From contig CP114561.1 in assembly GCA_028865235.1 (NCBI GenBank), forward strand, positions 3,120,001 through 3,184,000: DNA of 64,000 bases, given 5' to 3'. This DNA is from Candidatus Manganitrophus sp. GTDB lineage: Bacteria; Nitrospirota; Nitrospiria; SBBL01; Manganitrophaceae. The notes under the pieces are model-generated. The model made no database searches. It was not told where the DNA came from and was given only the letters and a program-made list of their open reading frames with translations. This document shows, piece after piece, positions 36,471-45,370 of the stretch (positions are counted from its first letter, which is position 1; each line of letters begins with the position of its first letter). The translations under genes and the position numbers were made by a program.

Positions 36471-37619
36471 TTAATCGAATAAAGCGGGTCGGGCCAGCTC
36501 TTCCTTTGGTAAGGCGACCTTCACCTTCGGGTCGGCGATCTTTGCATCCGCGCTGTCGTGATCGATCGTGACGAGGCGGTCGCCGAGCCGGTCAAGCTTC
36601 TTGGAGGCTTCTTCGTATTTTCCGCGCGTGTTGGAGAGGTGCTTCCCGATGACGTCGAAGTCTTCCTTGAATTTGAAGAAGTCCCCCGAGAGCCGTTGCA
36701 GCCGCTGGTGGATCTCTTGCGCCGATTTCTCGATCCGCAATCCGCGGAATCCGAGGACGATCGCCTGAAGATAGGCATAGAACGAATTAGGGGAGACCGG
36801 GATCACCCGCTTCGAGAGAGCATAGCTGCAGAGGCTCTTGTCGTCACCGAACGCTTCGTCTTTGATGATCGTCTCGTAATAGACATTTTCGGCGGGGATA
36901 TACATCAGCGCGAAGTCGTAGGTTCCCTCGTCGGGAAGGATATATTTCGCCGCGATCGCGTCGATATGCTTTTTCACATCGGTGAGGAACCGCCGTCGAT
37001 GGGCCTTCTTTTCCTCGTCGGCGTTGGTCTCGATCAGCTTCTTGAAGTTCTCGAGCGGAAATTTCGAGTCGACCGACACCAGTCCCGGTCCGAGCGTGAT
37101 CACGGCATCGACTGCTTCATTGCTCTTAAAACGATATTGCAGGCTGAAATGCGTCGGCGGGAGGACCTGGGCCAGGAGCTCGCCTAAAAAAAGCTCGCCG
37201 AGGCTGCCGCGCAGTTTCGGGGCGCGGAGGATCTCCTGCAGTGAAGAGATATCTTTCCCGACCTCATAGACCTGCTGGGTTGCTTTGGTCAGCTCCCCCA
37301 GGTTTTGCTTCACCTCTCCGACGACGCGCGCGGCGTTATCGAGACGGGTGCCGATCTGGCCGGTGGCCGAAGTGAGCTGCTGATTAACCGATTGAAGTTG
37401 GGAATTGACCTGTGTCGTGATCTGAGAAAGCTGCTGCTGCACGACCTGGGTGTTGGTGGCCAGCGCTTCCGAGAGCTGCTGGCGCAGCTGATCGACCTGC
37501 TGCTGCATCACCAGCATCCCGGCGTCCGGCCCCTGCACCGGCAGCTTGAAGGAGCGGACGAGGAGCACCAGAAGAAGAATCACCAAGACCGCAAGGAGAA
37601 CAAAAATCCCCAGTTCCAT
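36471..37619 (-). CDS. rmuC: DNA recombination protein RmuC
   Basis: 382 aa, standard architecture: an N-terminal membrane helix (LGIFVLLAVLVILLLVLLV), a long Gln/Leu coiled coil (about residues 40-135) and the RmuC domain (LRAPKLRGSLGELFLGELL, DAVITLGPGLVSVDSKFPLENF, YIPAENVYYETI). RmuC limits inversions at short repeats and resembles restriction-type nucleases. Its start is well defined by the position of the helix. First gene of the minus-strand cluster rmuC-DUF3467-dehydrogenase (28-bp and 3-bp gaps). Confidence 0.95.
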   Translation of the reverse strand: MELGIFVLLAVLVILLLVLLVRSFKLPVQGPDAGMLVMQQQVDQLRQQLSEALATNTQVVQQQLSQITTQVNSQLQSVNQQLTSATGQIGTRLDNAARVVGEVKQNLGELTKATQQVYEVGKDISSLQEILRAPKLRGSLGELFLGELLAQVLPPTHFSLQYRFKSNEAVDAVITLGPGLVSVDSKFPLENFKKLIETNADEEKKAHRRRFLTDVKKHIDAIAAKYILPDEGTYDFALMYIPAENVYYETIIKDEAFGDDKSLCSYALSKRVIPVSPNSFYAYLQAIVLGFRGLRIEKSAQEIHQRLQRLSGDFFKFKEDFDVIGKHLSNTRGKYEEASKKLDRLGDRLVTIDHDSADAKIADPKVKVALPKEELARPALFD

Positions 37620-37749
37620 AAAGAAGTGCTCCTGTTTGGTATCTGTTGATCATTACTACCGGAATCGAGGGGTGAAGTCAAACAGATTTTCAGATGTAGT
37701 GGGAGTAGAGATGTGGTCGAGTTTAATGTATCGGCGGAGGGGTGCCGAA

Positions 37750-38062
37750 TTATTTAAACCCAATTTTCCGGTTTGTGTTTTCCGGCGGGGCCATCAATTG
37801 CCGGATTGCTTCGAAGAGCACCTGGAATTGCTCATCATATTTCTTTTCGAGTTCATCCAGTTTTTTCACCAGATCTTTGTGGGAGGCAATCATCTCGCGT
37901 AGTTTGACGAAGGTGCGCATGATGAGAATGTTGACATCAATAGCCCGCTCGCTGTTCAAAGCGCTGGAGAGCATTGCGACCCCCTGTTCTGTAAAGGCAT
38001 AGGGGAGGTATTTGAGGTGCTGACCGCGCCCTGTTTTTAAGGTCGCATTTTGCGTCCCTTTG
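37750..38062 (-). pseudogene. 5'-truncated ORF6N-domain gene
   Basis: Reading the minus strand from about 38062: [21 protein letters not shown], then [36 protein letters not shown] and a coiled coil to the stop at 37750. This is the C-terminal two-thirds of the ORF6N (KilA-like) family, but the N-terminal part (starting ...VRGQKVILDRDLAALYG in relatives) is absent and the homology ends abruptly near the start of the divergent GDPD gene. Translation could restart at an internal Met (37974). Likely a phage- or mobile-derived fragment. Confidence 0.75.
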
Positions 38063-38109
38063 CCGTGCTTCCTTTACAACCCCTTTCCCCTATGTTACCT
38101 TTCCTTACC

Positions 38110-38832
38110 ATGGACAAAAAGATCATCATCTGGGCCCATCGGGGCGCGTCGGGCCATGCGCCGGAAAATACCCTCGTTGCCTTTCAGAAGGCGATGGCGA
38201 TGGGGGCCGACGGCATCGAGTGCGATCTGCGCGAGAGCCGAGAGGGGGATCTGGTCGTCTTCCACGATCCGACGATCAAACGGCTGACCGGACAGAGCGG
38301 CCGGGTCGTCGATTTGACCCTCTCCGAATTAAAGCGGCTCGACATCGGGAGCTGGTTTGCCCCTTCGTTTTCAAAACAGACCGTTCTCACGGCGGCGGAG
38401 TTGATCGACAAAATTCCCCCTCCCTTTCTGCTGAACCTGGAGATCAAAGCGGCCTCTCCCCAGAAAGTCGTCGACCTGATCCAAAAGAAGGGAATCGCCG
38501 ATCGGGTGATCGTCTCCTCGTTCGATCATATTCTCCTCAAAAAAGTCCGCTCCCTTCATCCCACCCTCCCGATCGGCTACCTGGTCAACCGGGAGCCGTG
38601 GAAAAAGATGCTGCAGGAGGTCCGGCGGCTGGAGGCGGTCTCCATCCACCTCGCCTCCAAACAGGTGACGCCGGCCCTCATTGAAAGCGCCCACAAAGAA
38701 AAACTGAAAGTCTACGTCTACACGGTCAATGATCCGGCCCAGATGGCGGCGTTTATCGAAATGGGCGTCGATGGCCTCTTCACCAATTACCCCGACCGGT
38801 TGGCCGAGGTTCTAAGTAAAAAGAAGGAGTAA
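38110..38832 (+). CDS. Glycerophosphodiester phosphodiesterase
   Basis: GDPD of 240 aa. The catalytic pair is in WAHRGASGHAPENTLVAF and DGIECDLRESREGDLVVFHD; LNLEIKAA carries the third metal ligand and VYVYTVNDPAQMAAFIEMGVDGLFTNYPD is the C-terminal signature. It cleaves glycerophosphodiesters to glycerol-3-phosphate and an alcohol; lacking a signal peptide it is of the cytoplasmic UgpQ kind. The ATG at 38110 is chosen over an upstream start as it directly precedes the first strand. Confidence 0.94.
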   Translation: MDKKIIIWAHRGASGHAPENTLVAFQKAMAMGADGIECDLRESREGDLVVFHDPTIKRLTGQSGRVVDLTLSELKRLDIGSWFAPSFSKQTVLTAAELIDKIPPPFLLNLEIKAASPQKVVDLIQKKGIADRVIVSSFDHILLKKVRSLHPTLPIGYLVNREPWKKMLQEVRRLEAVSIHLASKQVTPALIESAHKEKLKVYVYTVNDPAQMAAFIEMGVDGLFTNYPDRLAEVLSKKKE

Positions 38833-38896
38833 GGAAGCTTTCTCGCCCTAAAATCTTACTTGCGGATCGGCTTCCGGCGGTGTTATCATCAAATCA

Positions 38897-40348
38897 TTGT
38901 CTTTGGAGAATTTGACATTGTCCAAGGCCTTTGAGCCTCCACCTGACCCATCGAGAGACGCGCCCATTCAAAAAAAGAGCCATTCGATCCGGGGCACCCT
39001 CGTTCAAGAGGGGCTTTTTAGGCCCGAAGGGACTTCGGCGGCCGGAAACGACCTCTGGCGGATCGCGACCGAACCATACTGGATTACAAAAGAGGAGTTG
39101 GGTTTTCTAGAAACGCTTGGAAACCAGCTCCTTTCTTTTTACCAGGCGGCGAACCGGCTCTACCTCGACAGTGTCCATGGCCGGGCGCCCCGTTGGGTCG
39201 CAGGTTATCTCGATCAGGGAAAACCGGAATCGGTCGTCGAATATGGCCGGATGAACCGGTTTAAACAGGATCTGCCGGGGATCATTCGACCCGACCTCAT
39301 CCCGACCGAAGAGGGGATGATTGCGACGGAATTGGATGCCGTTCCCGGCGGCATGGGGCTGACGGCGGGACTCTCGATTGCTTACGCTTCGGAGGGAGAC
39401 CGTCCGGTCGGTGAGCGAGACGGGATGGTGGCCGGTTTCGAGCGGATGATCCGGGCCCATGCTTCCCAAGAGGATCCCCTTCTGGCAATCGTCGTCTCGG
39501 ATGAATCGAAAGATTACCGCCCGGAGATGGAGTGGCTGGGGCGGGCGCTCCATCAACGCGGGCTTCGGACGCGGGTGCTTCATCCGAGAGAGATCTCTTT
39601 TACAGAAGAAGGACTCTGGGCCGATCGGGAGCGGATCGATATCCTTTATCGTTTTTTCGAGCTCTTCGATCTAAAGAACATCCCGAAGTCGGAGCTGATC
39701 CTCTATGCCGCCAAGAAGAAGCAGGTGGCGATGACGCCGCCGCCGAAGGCGTTTCTGGAGGAGAAAAGTCTCTTCGCTCTTTTCCATCATCCTGTTTTGC
39801 AGGAATTCTGGTTGGGGCATTTGGGGGAGGGGACGATGTCTCAGCTCCGGCGGATTTTCCCGAAAACCTGGATTATCGATCCGCGCGAGGTCCCTCCCCA
39901 TGCGATCATTCCCGACCTCACCCTGGAGAGTCGGCCGGTTACCAATTTCCGGCAACTGGGGGAGGCGACCCAAAAAGAGCGGCAGTTGATCATCAAGCCG
40001 TCCGGTTTTTCGGAATTCGCTTGGGGAAGCCGTGGGGTCATCGCGGGCCACGATCATCCGGAAGAAGCGTGGAAAGAGGCGATCGATCGGGCGCTACAGA
40101 GCTTCCCGACGACCCCCCATATCCTCCAGAAGTTCCACAAAGGGAAAAAGGTGACGGTCCGTTATTACGACTTCGAAGGAGAGCGAGAGGTTGCGATGGA
40201 GGGGCGTGCGCGGCTGTCGCCCTATTATTTTGTCGATGGAAAGGAAGCAAAGCTCGGCGGGATCTTGGCCACTGTCGTCTCCACCGAGAAGAAGCTGATT
40301 CATGGGATGGTCGACGCGGTCATGGCGCCGTGCGCCGTCGCGGTATAG
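38897..40348 (+). CDS. ATP-grasp-like protein of unknown substrate
   Basis: About 483 aa starting with TTG (38897, or 38918 which has GGAGA nine bases upstream); there is no early in-frame ATG. The C-terminal half has ATP-grasp features: LIIKPSGFSEFAWGSRGV (ATP-binding Lys and glycine loop), HILQKFHKGKKVTVRYYDFEG and MEGRARLSPYYFVDGK. The N-terminal half (EYGRMNRFKQDLPGIIRPDLI, ATELDAVPGGMGL) resembles the substrate half of circularly permuted ATP-grasp or glutathionylspermidine-synthase-like enzymes. Expected to make an amide or thioester bond using ATP. It precedes a glutaredoxin gene by 23 bp, so a role in thiol or peptide modification is possible but unproven. Confidence 0.6.
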   Translation: MSLENLTLSKAFEPPPDPSRDAPIQKKSHSIRGTLVQEGLFRPEGTSAAGNDLWRIATEPYWITKEELGFLETLGNQLLSFYQAANRLYLDSVHGRAPRWVAGYLDQGKPESVVEYGRMNRFKQDLPGIIRPDLIPTEEGMIATELDAVPGGMGLTAGLSIAYASEGDRPVGERDGMVAGFERMIRAHASQEDPLLAIVVSDESKDYRPEMEWLGRALHQRGLRTRVLHPREISFTEEGLWADRERIDILYRFFELFDLKNIPKSELILYAAKKKQVAMTPPPKAFLEEKSLFALFHHPVLQEFWLGHLGEGTMSQLRRIFPKTWIIDPREVPPHAIIPDLTLESRPVTNFRQLGEATQKERQLIIKPSGFSEFAWGSRGVIAGHDHPEEAWKEAIDRALQSFPTTPHILQKFHKGKKVTVRYYDFEGEREVAMEGRARLSPYYFVDGKEAKLGGILATVVSTEKKLIHGMVDAVMAPCAVAV

Positions 40349-40371
40349 AGAGGAGATTTGGCAAGTAAACA

Positions 40372-40647
40372 ATGGAAAAAATGAAACTGTATGATCTCGA
40401 TTCATGTCCTTATTGTCGGATGGTGCGGGATAAATTAGAGGAGCTTGGGCTGGAATACGAGAAGATCGCGGTTCCTTCTTATCGGCCGAACCGGAAGGAG
40501 GTCTTCGAGGTCTCGGGGCAATATTTGGTGCCGGTGTTGGTCGACGGCGATGTCGTCCTGGACGACGAGGATGAGATCATCGCCTATCTGGAAAAAAGTA
40601 CGGACAGCAGCCCTGACGAGGGGGCGGGCCTTTCTATTCCATTATGA
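40372..40647 (+). CDS. Glutaredoxin-like protein
   Basis: 91 aa thioredoxin fold with the dithiol active site CPYC (LYDLDSCPYCRMVRDKLEELG), a cis-Pro strand QYLVPVLVDGD and the GSH-binding-like tail DEDEIIAYLE. It also resembles the N-terminal glutathione S-transferase domain and may use glutathione or another thiol. Placed between the ATP-grasp-like gene and kamA on the same strand (23-bp and about 16-bp gaps), so the three are probably co-transcribed. Confidence 0.85.
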   Translation: MEKMKLYDLDSCPYCRMVRDKLEELGLEYEKIAVPSYRPNRKEVFEVSGQYLVPVLVDGDVVLDDEDEIIAYLEKSTDSSPDEGAGLSIPL

Positions 40648-40663
40648 AGAGGGGAGTAGCGCT

Positions 40664-41773
40664 GTGGAGCAGTGGCAGAAAGATATCAAAGAAAGTATTG
40701 ACGACGTCGAGACGCTGGAGAAGGTGTTGGGCGTCCCTGCGGAAGAGGTGCGCGAGATCGTCGAGCAGTACCCGATGCGGATCACGCCGCATGTCTTTAA
40801 ACTAATCAGAGAGAAGGGGGATTCCATCTGGAAGCAGGTGGTTCCGACCGCCGAGGAAGACCATCCCGACGCCGCCTGCGATTCTGAAGACCCGCTGCAC
40901 GAGGAGAAAGACAGTCCCGTGCCGAATCTGGTCCATCGCTACCCTGACCGGGTGCTGCTGGTCATCACCAATCAATGCCCGATCTACTGCCGATTCTGCA
41001 CCCGAAAACGGTTTGTCGGCTCGCCCGGCACGTTGACGCCGGAGAATCTCAAGCAGGTGGTCGATTACATCTCGGCCCATACCGAAATCCGCGACATCAT
41101 TCTCTCCGGCGGCGACCCGTTGATGGTGGTCGACATGCTTCTGGAGCGGGTCTTAAAGGCGCTCCGCGCGATTCCGCACCTGGAGATCATCCGGATCGGC
41201 ACCCGCGTGCCGGGGACCCTTCCCTCCCGGATCACCGAGAACCTCTGCAACATGCTGAAGAAATATCACCCGCTCTACATGAACCTGCATTTCAATCACC
41301 CAGACGAAATTACCCCCGAAGTCGCCAAGGCTTGCGGGATGCTCGCCGATGCCGGGATTCCGCTCGGCAGCCAGACCGTCTTGCTCGAAGGGGTCAATGA
41401 CGATCCGGAGGTGATGAAACGGCTGATGCAGAAGCTCCTCTCGATCCGGGTGAAGCCGTATTACATCTATCAAGCCGACCTGGTGAAGGGGACGCATCAC
41501 TTCCGGACCCGTGTGGAGAAGGGATTGAAGATCATCTCCGCGCTGCGCGGCCATACTTCCGGGATGGCGGTGCCGCATTATGTGATCGACGCCCCCGGCG
41601 GCGGGGGAAAGGTGGCCATTCTCCCCCAGGACACCCTCCTCTACCTCGATGACGACCAGGCGATTGTGAAGAACTACGAGGAGAAGACCTTCAAATACCC
41701 CCAGCCGAACGCTCCCAAAGAGGTGAACAAGGACGCGGCGTCATTCTGGGTGGTTCCGCACGATACCGACTAA
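40664..41773 (+). CDS. kamA: Lysine 2,3-aminomutase family radical SAM enzyme
   Basis: 369 aa from the GTG at 40664 (GAGGGGAG upstream). The open frame extends further 5' but there it is only the shadow of the glutaredoxin gene. The radical SAM cluster is CPIYCRFC in ITNQCPIYCRFCTRKRFVG; SGGDPLM binds SAM, and the PLP Lys is within APGGGGKVAIL. KamA converts L-lysine to L-beta-lysine for catabolism, osmolyte (N-acetyl-beta-lysine) or EF-P modification; no ablB acetyltransferase or epmA is adjacent, so the pathway is open. Zinc-binding C-terminal Cys residues seen in clostridial KamA are not obvious. Confidence 0.88.
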   Translation: MEQWQKDIKESIDDVETLEKVLGVPAEEVREIVEQYPMRITPHVFKLIREKGDSIWKQVVPTAEEDHPDAACDSEDPLHEEKDSPVPNLVHRYPDRVLLVITNQCPIYCRFCTRKRFVGSPGTLTPENLKQVVDYISAHTEIRDIILSGGDPLMVVDMLLERVLKALRAIPHLEIIRIGTRVPGTLPSRITENLCNMLKKYHPLYMNLHFNHPDEITPEVAKACGMLADAGIPLGSQTVLLEGVNDDPEVMKRLMQKLLSIRVKPYYIYQADLVKGTHHFRTRVEKGLKIISALRGHTSGMAVPHYVIDAPGGGGKVAILPQDTLLYLDDDQAIVKNYEEKTFKYPQPNAPKEVNKDAASFWVVPHDTD

Positions 41774-41866
41774 AAAGTTAATGGTTTTGATTGCAAGCAG
41801 TCCCCATTTGTGGTAGCGTACTTTCAATCGAACACATTATGTGGGGCACTTAGCAGGAGGGATCGG

Positions 41867-42418
41867 ATGATCAAGAGCGATCGGTGGATTCGGCGGATGG
41901 CAAAAGAGCACGGAATGATCCAGCCGTTTGAGGAGAAGCAGGTCCGCGCCGGAGGGATTTCCTACGGTGTTTCTTCTTACGGTTACGATATCCGGATTGC
42001 CAACGAGTTTAAAATCTTCACCAACATCAACAACACCCTCGTCGACCCGAAGGAATTCGATACCAAATCGTTCGTCGACTTCAAAGGGGATGTTTGCGTG
42101 ATTCCGCCCAACTCTTTTGCGTTAGGTAAAAGTGTCGAGTTCTTCAAGATTCCACGGAACGTCATGACGATCTGCGTCGGAAAGTCGACCTACGCCCGCT
42201 GCGGCATCATCACCAACGTCACCCCGTTCGAGCCGGAGTGGGAAGGGTTCGTCACGCTGGAAATTTCAAACACCACCCCGCTGCCGGCGAAGATCTACGC
42301 CAATGAGGGGATTGCCCAGGTCCTCTTCTTCGAGTCGGATGAAGTGTGTGAGGTTTCCTACGCCGACAAAAAGGGGAAATACCAATCTCAAGTCGGGATC
42401 ACCCTTCCCAAGATATAG
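41867..42418 (+). CDS. dcd: dCTP deaminase
   Basis: 183 aa trimeric deaminase that makes dUTP from dCTP for dTMP synthesis. Family signatures are [13 protein letters not shown], the nucleotide-binding [10 protein letters not shown] (RSSxARLGL in E. coli) and the catalytic Glu in [17 protein letters not shown]. The start at 41867 has AGGAGGGATC upstream. It lies 10 bp before the release-factor-like gene and follows kamA by 93 bp. Confidence 0.94.
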   Translation: MIKSDRWIRRMAKEHGMIQPFEEKQVRAGGISYGVSSYGYDIRIANEFKIFTNINNTLVDPKEFDTKSFVDFKGDVCVIPPNSFALGKSVEFFKIPRNVMTICVGKSTYARCGIITNVTPFEPEWEGFVTLEISNTTPLPAKIYANEGIAQVLFFESDEVCEVSYADKKGKYQSQVGITLPKI

Positions 42419-42428
42419 TCTGCCGAAG

Positions 42429-42824
42429 ATGAGTCTATTTGCGATCAGAAAACCGGAGGGAAGCGTGAGGAAGAAGCCGTTTGCGACCGACATGAAGACC
42501 CTCGAACGCGAAACCGAAGTCTCATTTTACAAAAGCAGCGGACCGGGCGGGCAGAAGAAAAACAAGACCGAGTCGTCGGTCCGCCTCCACCACCCTCCTT
42601 CCGGGCTGATCGTCATCGCCACCGAGCAGCGCTCTCAAGTCCAGAACCGTCTCGCCGCGTTCCGCCGCCTCCAGCGGAAATTGTCGACGCTGAACCGGGT
42701 GCCAAAGCCGAGGGTGAAAACCCGTCCTCCAAAAGCCGCCAAGGAAAAAGTCCTTACCGCCAAGAAAAAACTCGCCGAAAAGAAACAGCTGCGCCAGTCA
42801 AAAGATATCCAGGAACAGATCTAA
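42429..42824 (+). CDS. Release-factor-like GGQ protein
   Basis: 131 aa, a stand-alone class-I release-factor catalytic domain. The GGQ motif sits in FYKSSGPGGQKKNKTESSVRL, followed by IVIATEQRSQVQNRLAAFRRL and a Lys/Arg-rich C-terminal tail (KAAKEKVLTAKKKLAEKKQLR). The layout matches ArfB/YaeJ- or PrfH-related peptidyl-tRNA hydrolases that act on stalled ribosomes, with the basic tail entering the mRNA channel. No codon-recognition domain. Only 10 bp downstream of dcd. Confidence 0.85.
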   Translation: MSLFAIRKPEGSVRKKPFATDMKTLERETEVSFYKSSGPGGQKKNKTESSVRLHHPPSGLIVIATEQRSQVQNRLAAFRRLQRKLSTLNRVPKPRVKTRPPKAAKEKVLTAKKKLAEKKQLRQSKDIQEQI

Positions 42825-42898
42825 CCGTCCGCCTTCTGCAACGATCGAACCGCTCCCAAATGATCTACGACGTTCTTCAGCGACTGCCGGATGGTCTT

Positions 42899-43147
42899 TT
42901 ATTGCTCGTTTTCAGAGAAGGAGCCTTCCGGGGGATTGGATTTGGGAACAAAATAGGGGAACGGTTTCTTGGGGGCCAAGGCCGGGTGGGATTGATCGAG
43001 GAGATTTTTCCCGCACCCGTTGCAATGCGCCGTGCCGCTCTTATACGGTGATCCGCAAGAGCGGCAATGAAGCGCGATCATAAACCGGCACTTCCAGCAA
43101 AAAGAGCGATGATCTCCATTTCGAACCTTGCACTTTGGACATTCCAT
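42899..43147 (-). CDS. Double zinc-ribbon small protein
   Basis: 82 aa. Two zinc ribbons are visible: CPKCKVRNGDHRSFCWKC and CRSCGSPYKSGTAHCNGCG. The rest (NLLDQSHPALAPKKPF to the end) is unstructured. It follows the PilB-like gene (about 75 bp) and is clearly related to the zinc-ribbon protein encoded on its other side. Function unknown; likely an adaptor. Confidence 0.75.
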   Translation of the reverse strand: MECPKCKVRNGDHRSFCWKCRFMIALHCRSCGSPYKSGTAHCNGCGKNLLDQSHPALAPKKPFPYFVPKSNPPEGSFSENEQ

Positions 43148-43221
43148 ACCTAAAATCTACCAGATCGCGCCGGTTCGTCAATTTGTGAGTCAGCCGCTTC
43201 CTCATCGATCGTCTTCGGCGT

Positions 43222-44907
43222 TTAGAGACCCCGCGTGACACGGAGAATCTCTTCAATCGTCGTCAACCCTTTGGCGATCTTTCTCACTCCGTCGAGCCTC
43301 ATGTTGATAAATCCTGCCTGCGCGGCCTGTTGGCGAATCGCCGCCAGGGGGGCTTGTTCACCAATAAGCCCGCGAATGGTTTCATCCGTCACGAGGACCT
43401 CATAAATGGCAATTCTTCCCTTGTAGCCGGTCCCGTTGCATTCGGCGCACCCCTTCCCGCGGAAAAATGCGATTTCGACCGACCCGTCCAGCAGTCCCAG
43501 CGCATCAAGATCGCTCTTTCCGGGGGTATGCGGTGTTTTGCATTCCAGGCAGATTTTTCTCGCCAATCGTTGCGCCACAATCCCCAATAAAGAGGGGGCG
43601 AGAAGATAAGGTTCGATTCCCATTTCAACGAGACGGACGATCGCGCTGGCCGCGTCGTTTGTATGAAGGGTCGAGAGGACGAGGTGCCCCGTCAGGGCGG
43701 ACTCCGTCGCGATTTCGCCCGTTTCGGGATCCCGAATTTCACCGACCATAATGATGTTCGGATCTTGCCTGAGAATGGCCCGAAGCGCGTTGGCGAAGGT
43801 AACGTTCTTCTTAACGTTGACCTGGACCTGATTGATCATCGGAATTTGATATTCGATCGGATCTTCAACGGTGATGATGTTTCTCTGTTCGGAGTTAATC
43901 ACGTTGAGACAGGCGTAGAGGGTGGTGCTCTTTCCGCTTCCGGTCGGACCGGTGACCAAGATGAGCCCATAGGGCTGCGTGATCATATTTCTGATCGAAG
44001 CGAGATTCTGCGGGGAGAGTCCCAGCTCTTCAAGGCTGAAGCGAACCCGCTTCTGGTCGAGCAGCCGGAGAACGACCTTTTCCCCGTAGTAGGTCGGGAG
44101 CGTGGAGACCCGCGCGTCGATCTCCTTTGAGCCGATTTTCAATTTGATTCGTCCGTCCTGACACTTCTGTCGTTCGGAGATATCCAATTTCGAGAGGATC
44201 TTGAGACGAGAGAGAATGGCCGGTTGCTGCTTTTGAGAGAACGTGCGGACTTCCTTGAGGATGCCGTCGATTCGAAAACGGACCGAGAGTTTGTCCTCCC
44301 TCGGCTCTACATGAATATCGCTGACCCCTTCTTGAACGGCTTGGATGAGGATGTCGTCGACCATCCGAATGATCGGAACCTCTTTCCCCGCCTCTTCGAG
44401 AAGCTTCAATTCTTCCGCAGAAAGGGGAGCCTCGTCCGATTCAACGACCATCTGTGACTTTTGCGCGCTGTAATTCGATTCGATGGTCGCCAGGATTTCT
44501 TTTTCCAGGGCCAAGACCACCTGAATCTTGCAACGGGTCTGCCGGGCGAGCACATCGAGCACTTCTATCTGAGTGGGGTCGCTCGCGGCAATGGTGAGAT
44601 CCTTTTCGTTGAGGTAGAGAGGAAAGATTTTGAACCGGGTGGCCATCGCTTCCGGGATAAGTTCCAAGACCTTGGGATCGATCCCGATCCCTTTCAGTTG
44701 AATGATCGGAAGATTAAACTGGACGCCGAGGGCTTTTAGAACATCTTCCTCCGAAACGAATCCCATCTCCACCAAGAAGGAGCCGATCTGCTTCTGCTTG
44801 AAGCCGCGTTTCTCCTGCTCTTCCAGGGCTTTCGCCAGTTTTTCCTCTGTAATGTGTCCTCCGGCGACAAGAATTTTTCCGAGTTTTTCGTGAACGGCCT
44901 TCAGCAT
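43222..44907 (-). CDS. GspE/PilB-type secretion or pilus-extension ATPase
   Basis: 561 aa hexameric motor. Two N-terminal MshEN domains (about residues 5-145; GKILVAGGHITEEKLAKALEEQ, LNLPIIQLKGIGIDP-like) that in relatives bind cyclic di-GMP; N2/C-terminal ATPase with Asp-box SDIHVEPREDKLSVRFRIDG, Walker A GPTGSGKST, Walker B VGEIRDPETGEIA, His-box TLHTNDAASAIVR, and zinc tetra-Cys CLECK/CAECNGTG. It powers type IV pilus extension or type II secretion. No pilin, platform or secretin gene is adjacent; instead it is framed by zinc-ribbon proteins. The HD-GYP phosphodiesterase elsewhere in the window is a possible but unproven c-di-GMP link. Confidence 0.93.
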   Translation of the reverse strand: MLKAVHEKLGKILVAGGHITEEKLAKALEEQEKRGFKQKQIGSFLVEMGFVSEEDVLKALGVQFNLPIIQLKGIGIDPKVLELIPEAMATRFKIFPLYLNEKDLTIAASDPTQIEVLDVLARQTRCKIQVVLALEKEILATIESNYSAQKSQMVVESDEAPLSAEELKLLEEAGKEVPIIRMVDDILIQAVQEGVSDIHVEPREDKLSVRFRIDGILKEVRTFSQKQQPAILSRLKILSKLDISERQKCQDGRIKLKIGSKEIDARVSTLPTYYGEKVVLRLLDQKRVRFSLEELGLSPQNLASIRNMITQPYGLILVTGPTGSGKSTTLYACLNVINSEQRNIITVEDPIEYQIPMINQVQVNVKKNVTFANALRAILRQDPNIIMVGEIRDPETGEIATESALTGHLVLSTLHTNDAASAIVRLVEMGIEPYLLAPSLLGIVAQRLARKICLECKTPHTPGKSDLDALGLLDGSVEIAFFRGKGCAECNGTGYKGRIAIYEVLVTDETIRGLIGEQAPLAAIRQQAAQAGFINMRLDGVRKIAKGLTTIEEILRVTRGL

Positions 44908-44917
44908 GAGTCGATCC

Positions 44918-45253
44918 CTAAAGATTGAATAACTTGTTGATTTCTTCCTGGGTCATAATTCTCTTCTCCTCTTTTTTCTCCATTTGGGTTTCGGGGAAAT
45001 CATCCCGGAGGAGGTCGGCAATCGTAATAGAGGAGGACGGTTTGGAAGAGGCGGTCCGAACCGATTGGTTGTCCGTCCCAGGATCGGTGTGTAAAGCGGA
45101 TGAAAGTTTTCGTCCGCAGCCGCCACAGTAAAAATCAGCGGTCATCTCGTTGCCGAAACCGCATTGCGGACAATGGACTAAAATCTGAATGCCGCATTGT
45201 CGACAAAACGATCGATGGCCTTTATTTTCCGTATGACATTGCGGACATTTCAT
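44918..45253 (-). CDS. Zinc-ribbon protein with C-terminal FliM-like peptide
   Basis: 111 aa from MKCPQCHTEN (45253). Two zinc ribbons (CPQCHTENKGHRSFCRQC and CPQCGFGNEMTADFYCGGCG), a flexible Ser/Thr-rich linker with an amphipathic SITIADLLRDDFPE, and the terminal IMTQEEINKLFNL. The last motif resembles the SQxEIDxLL peptide of FliM/FliN-type proteins. The gene is 10 bp upstream of the PilB-like ATPase and is probably translated with it, so it may tether the motor to a partner. Confidence 0.7.
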   Translation of the reverse strand: MKCPQCHTENKGHRSFCRQCGIQILVHCPQCGFGNEMTADFYCGGCGRKLSSALHTDPGTDNQSVRTASSKPSSSITIADLLRDDFPETQMEKKEEKRIMTQEEINKLFNL

Positions 45254-45370
45254 GCGGATCACTCCCACATTTCACATGAAATGACTCTAACACACGACTG
45301 TGTATTGTCAAATGGGATGAGGGGTATGGCAGGCGGACAAACGATGTAACGGTGAGGGGGAAGGGGAGGG

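Noticed and set aside
40445..40663. Upstream extension of the kamA frame
   Set aside because: This part overlaps the glutaredoxin gene in another frame and has no KamA similarity; GTG 40664 has a good ribosome-binding site.
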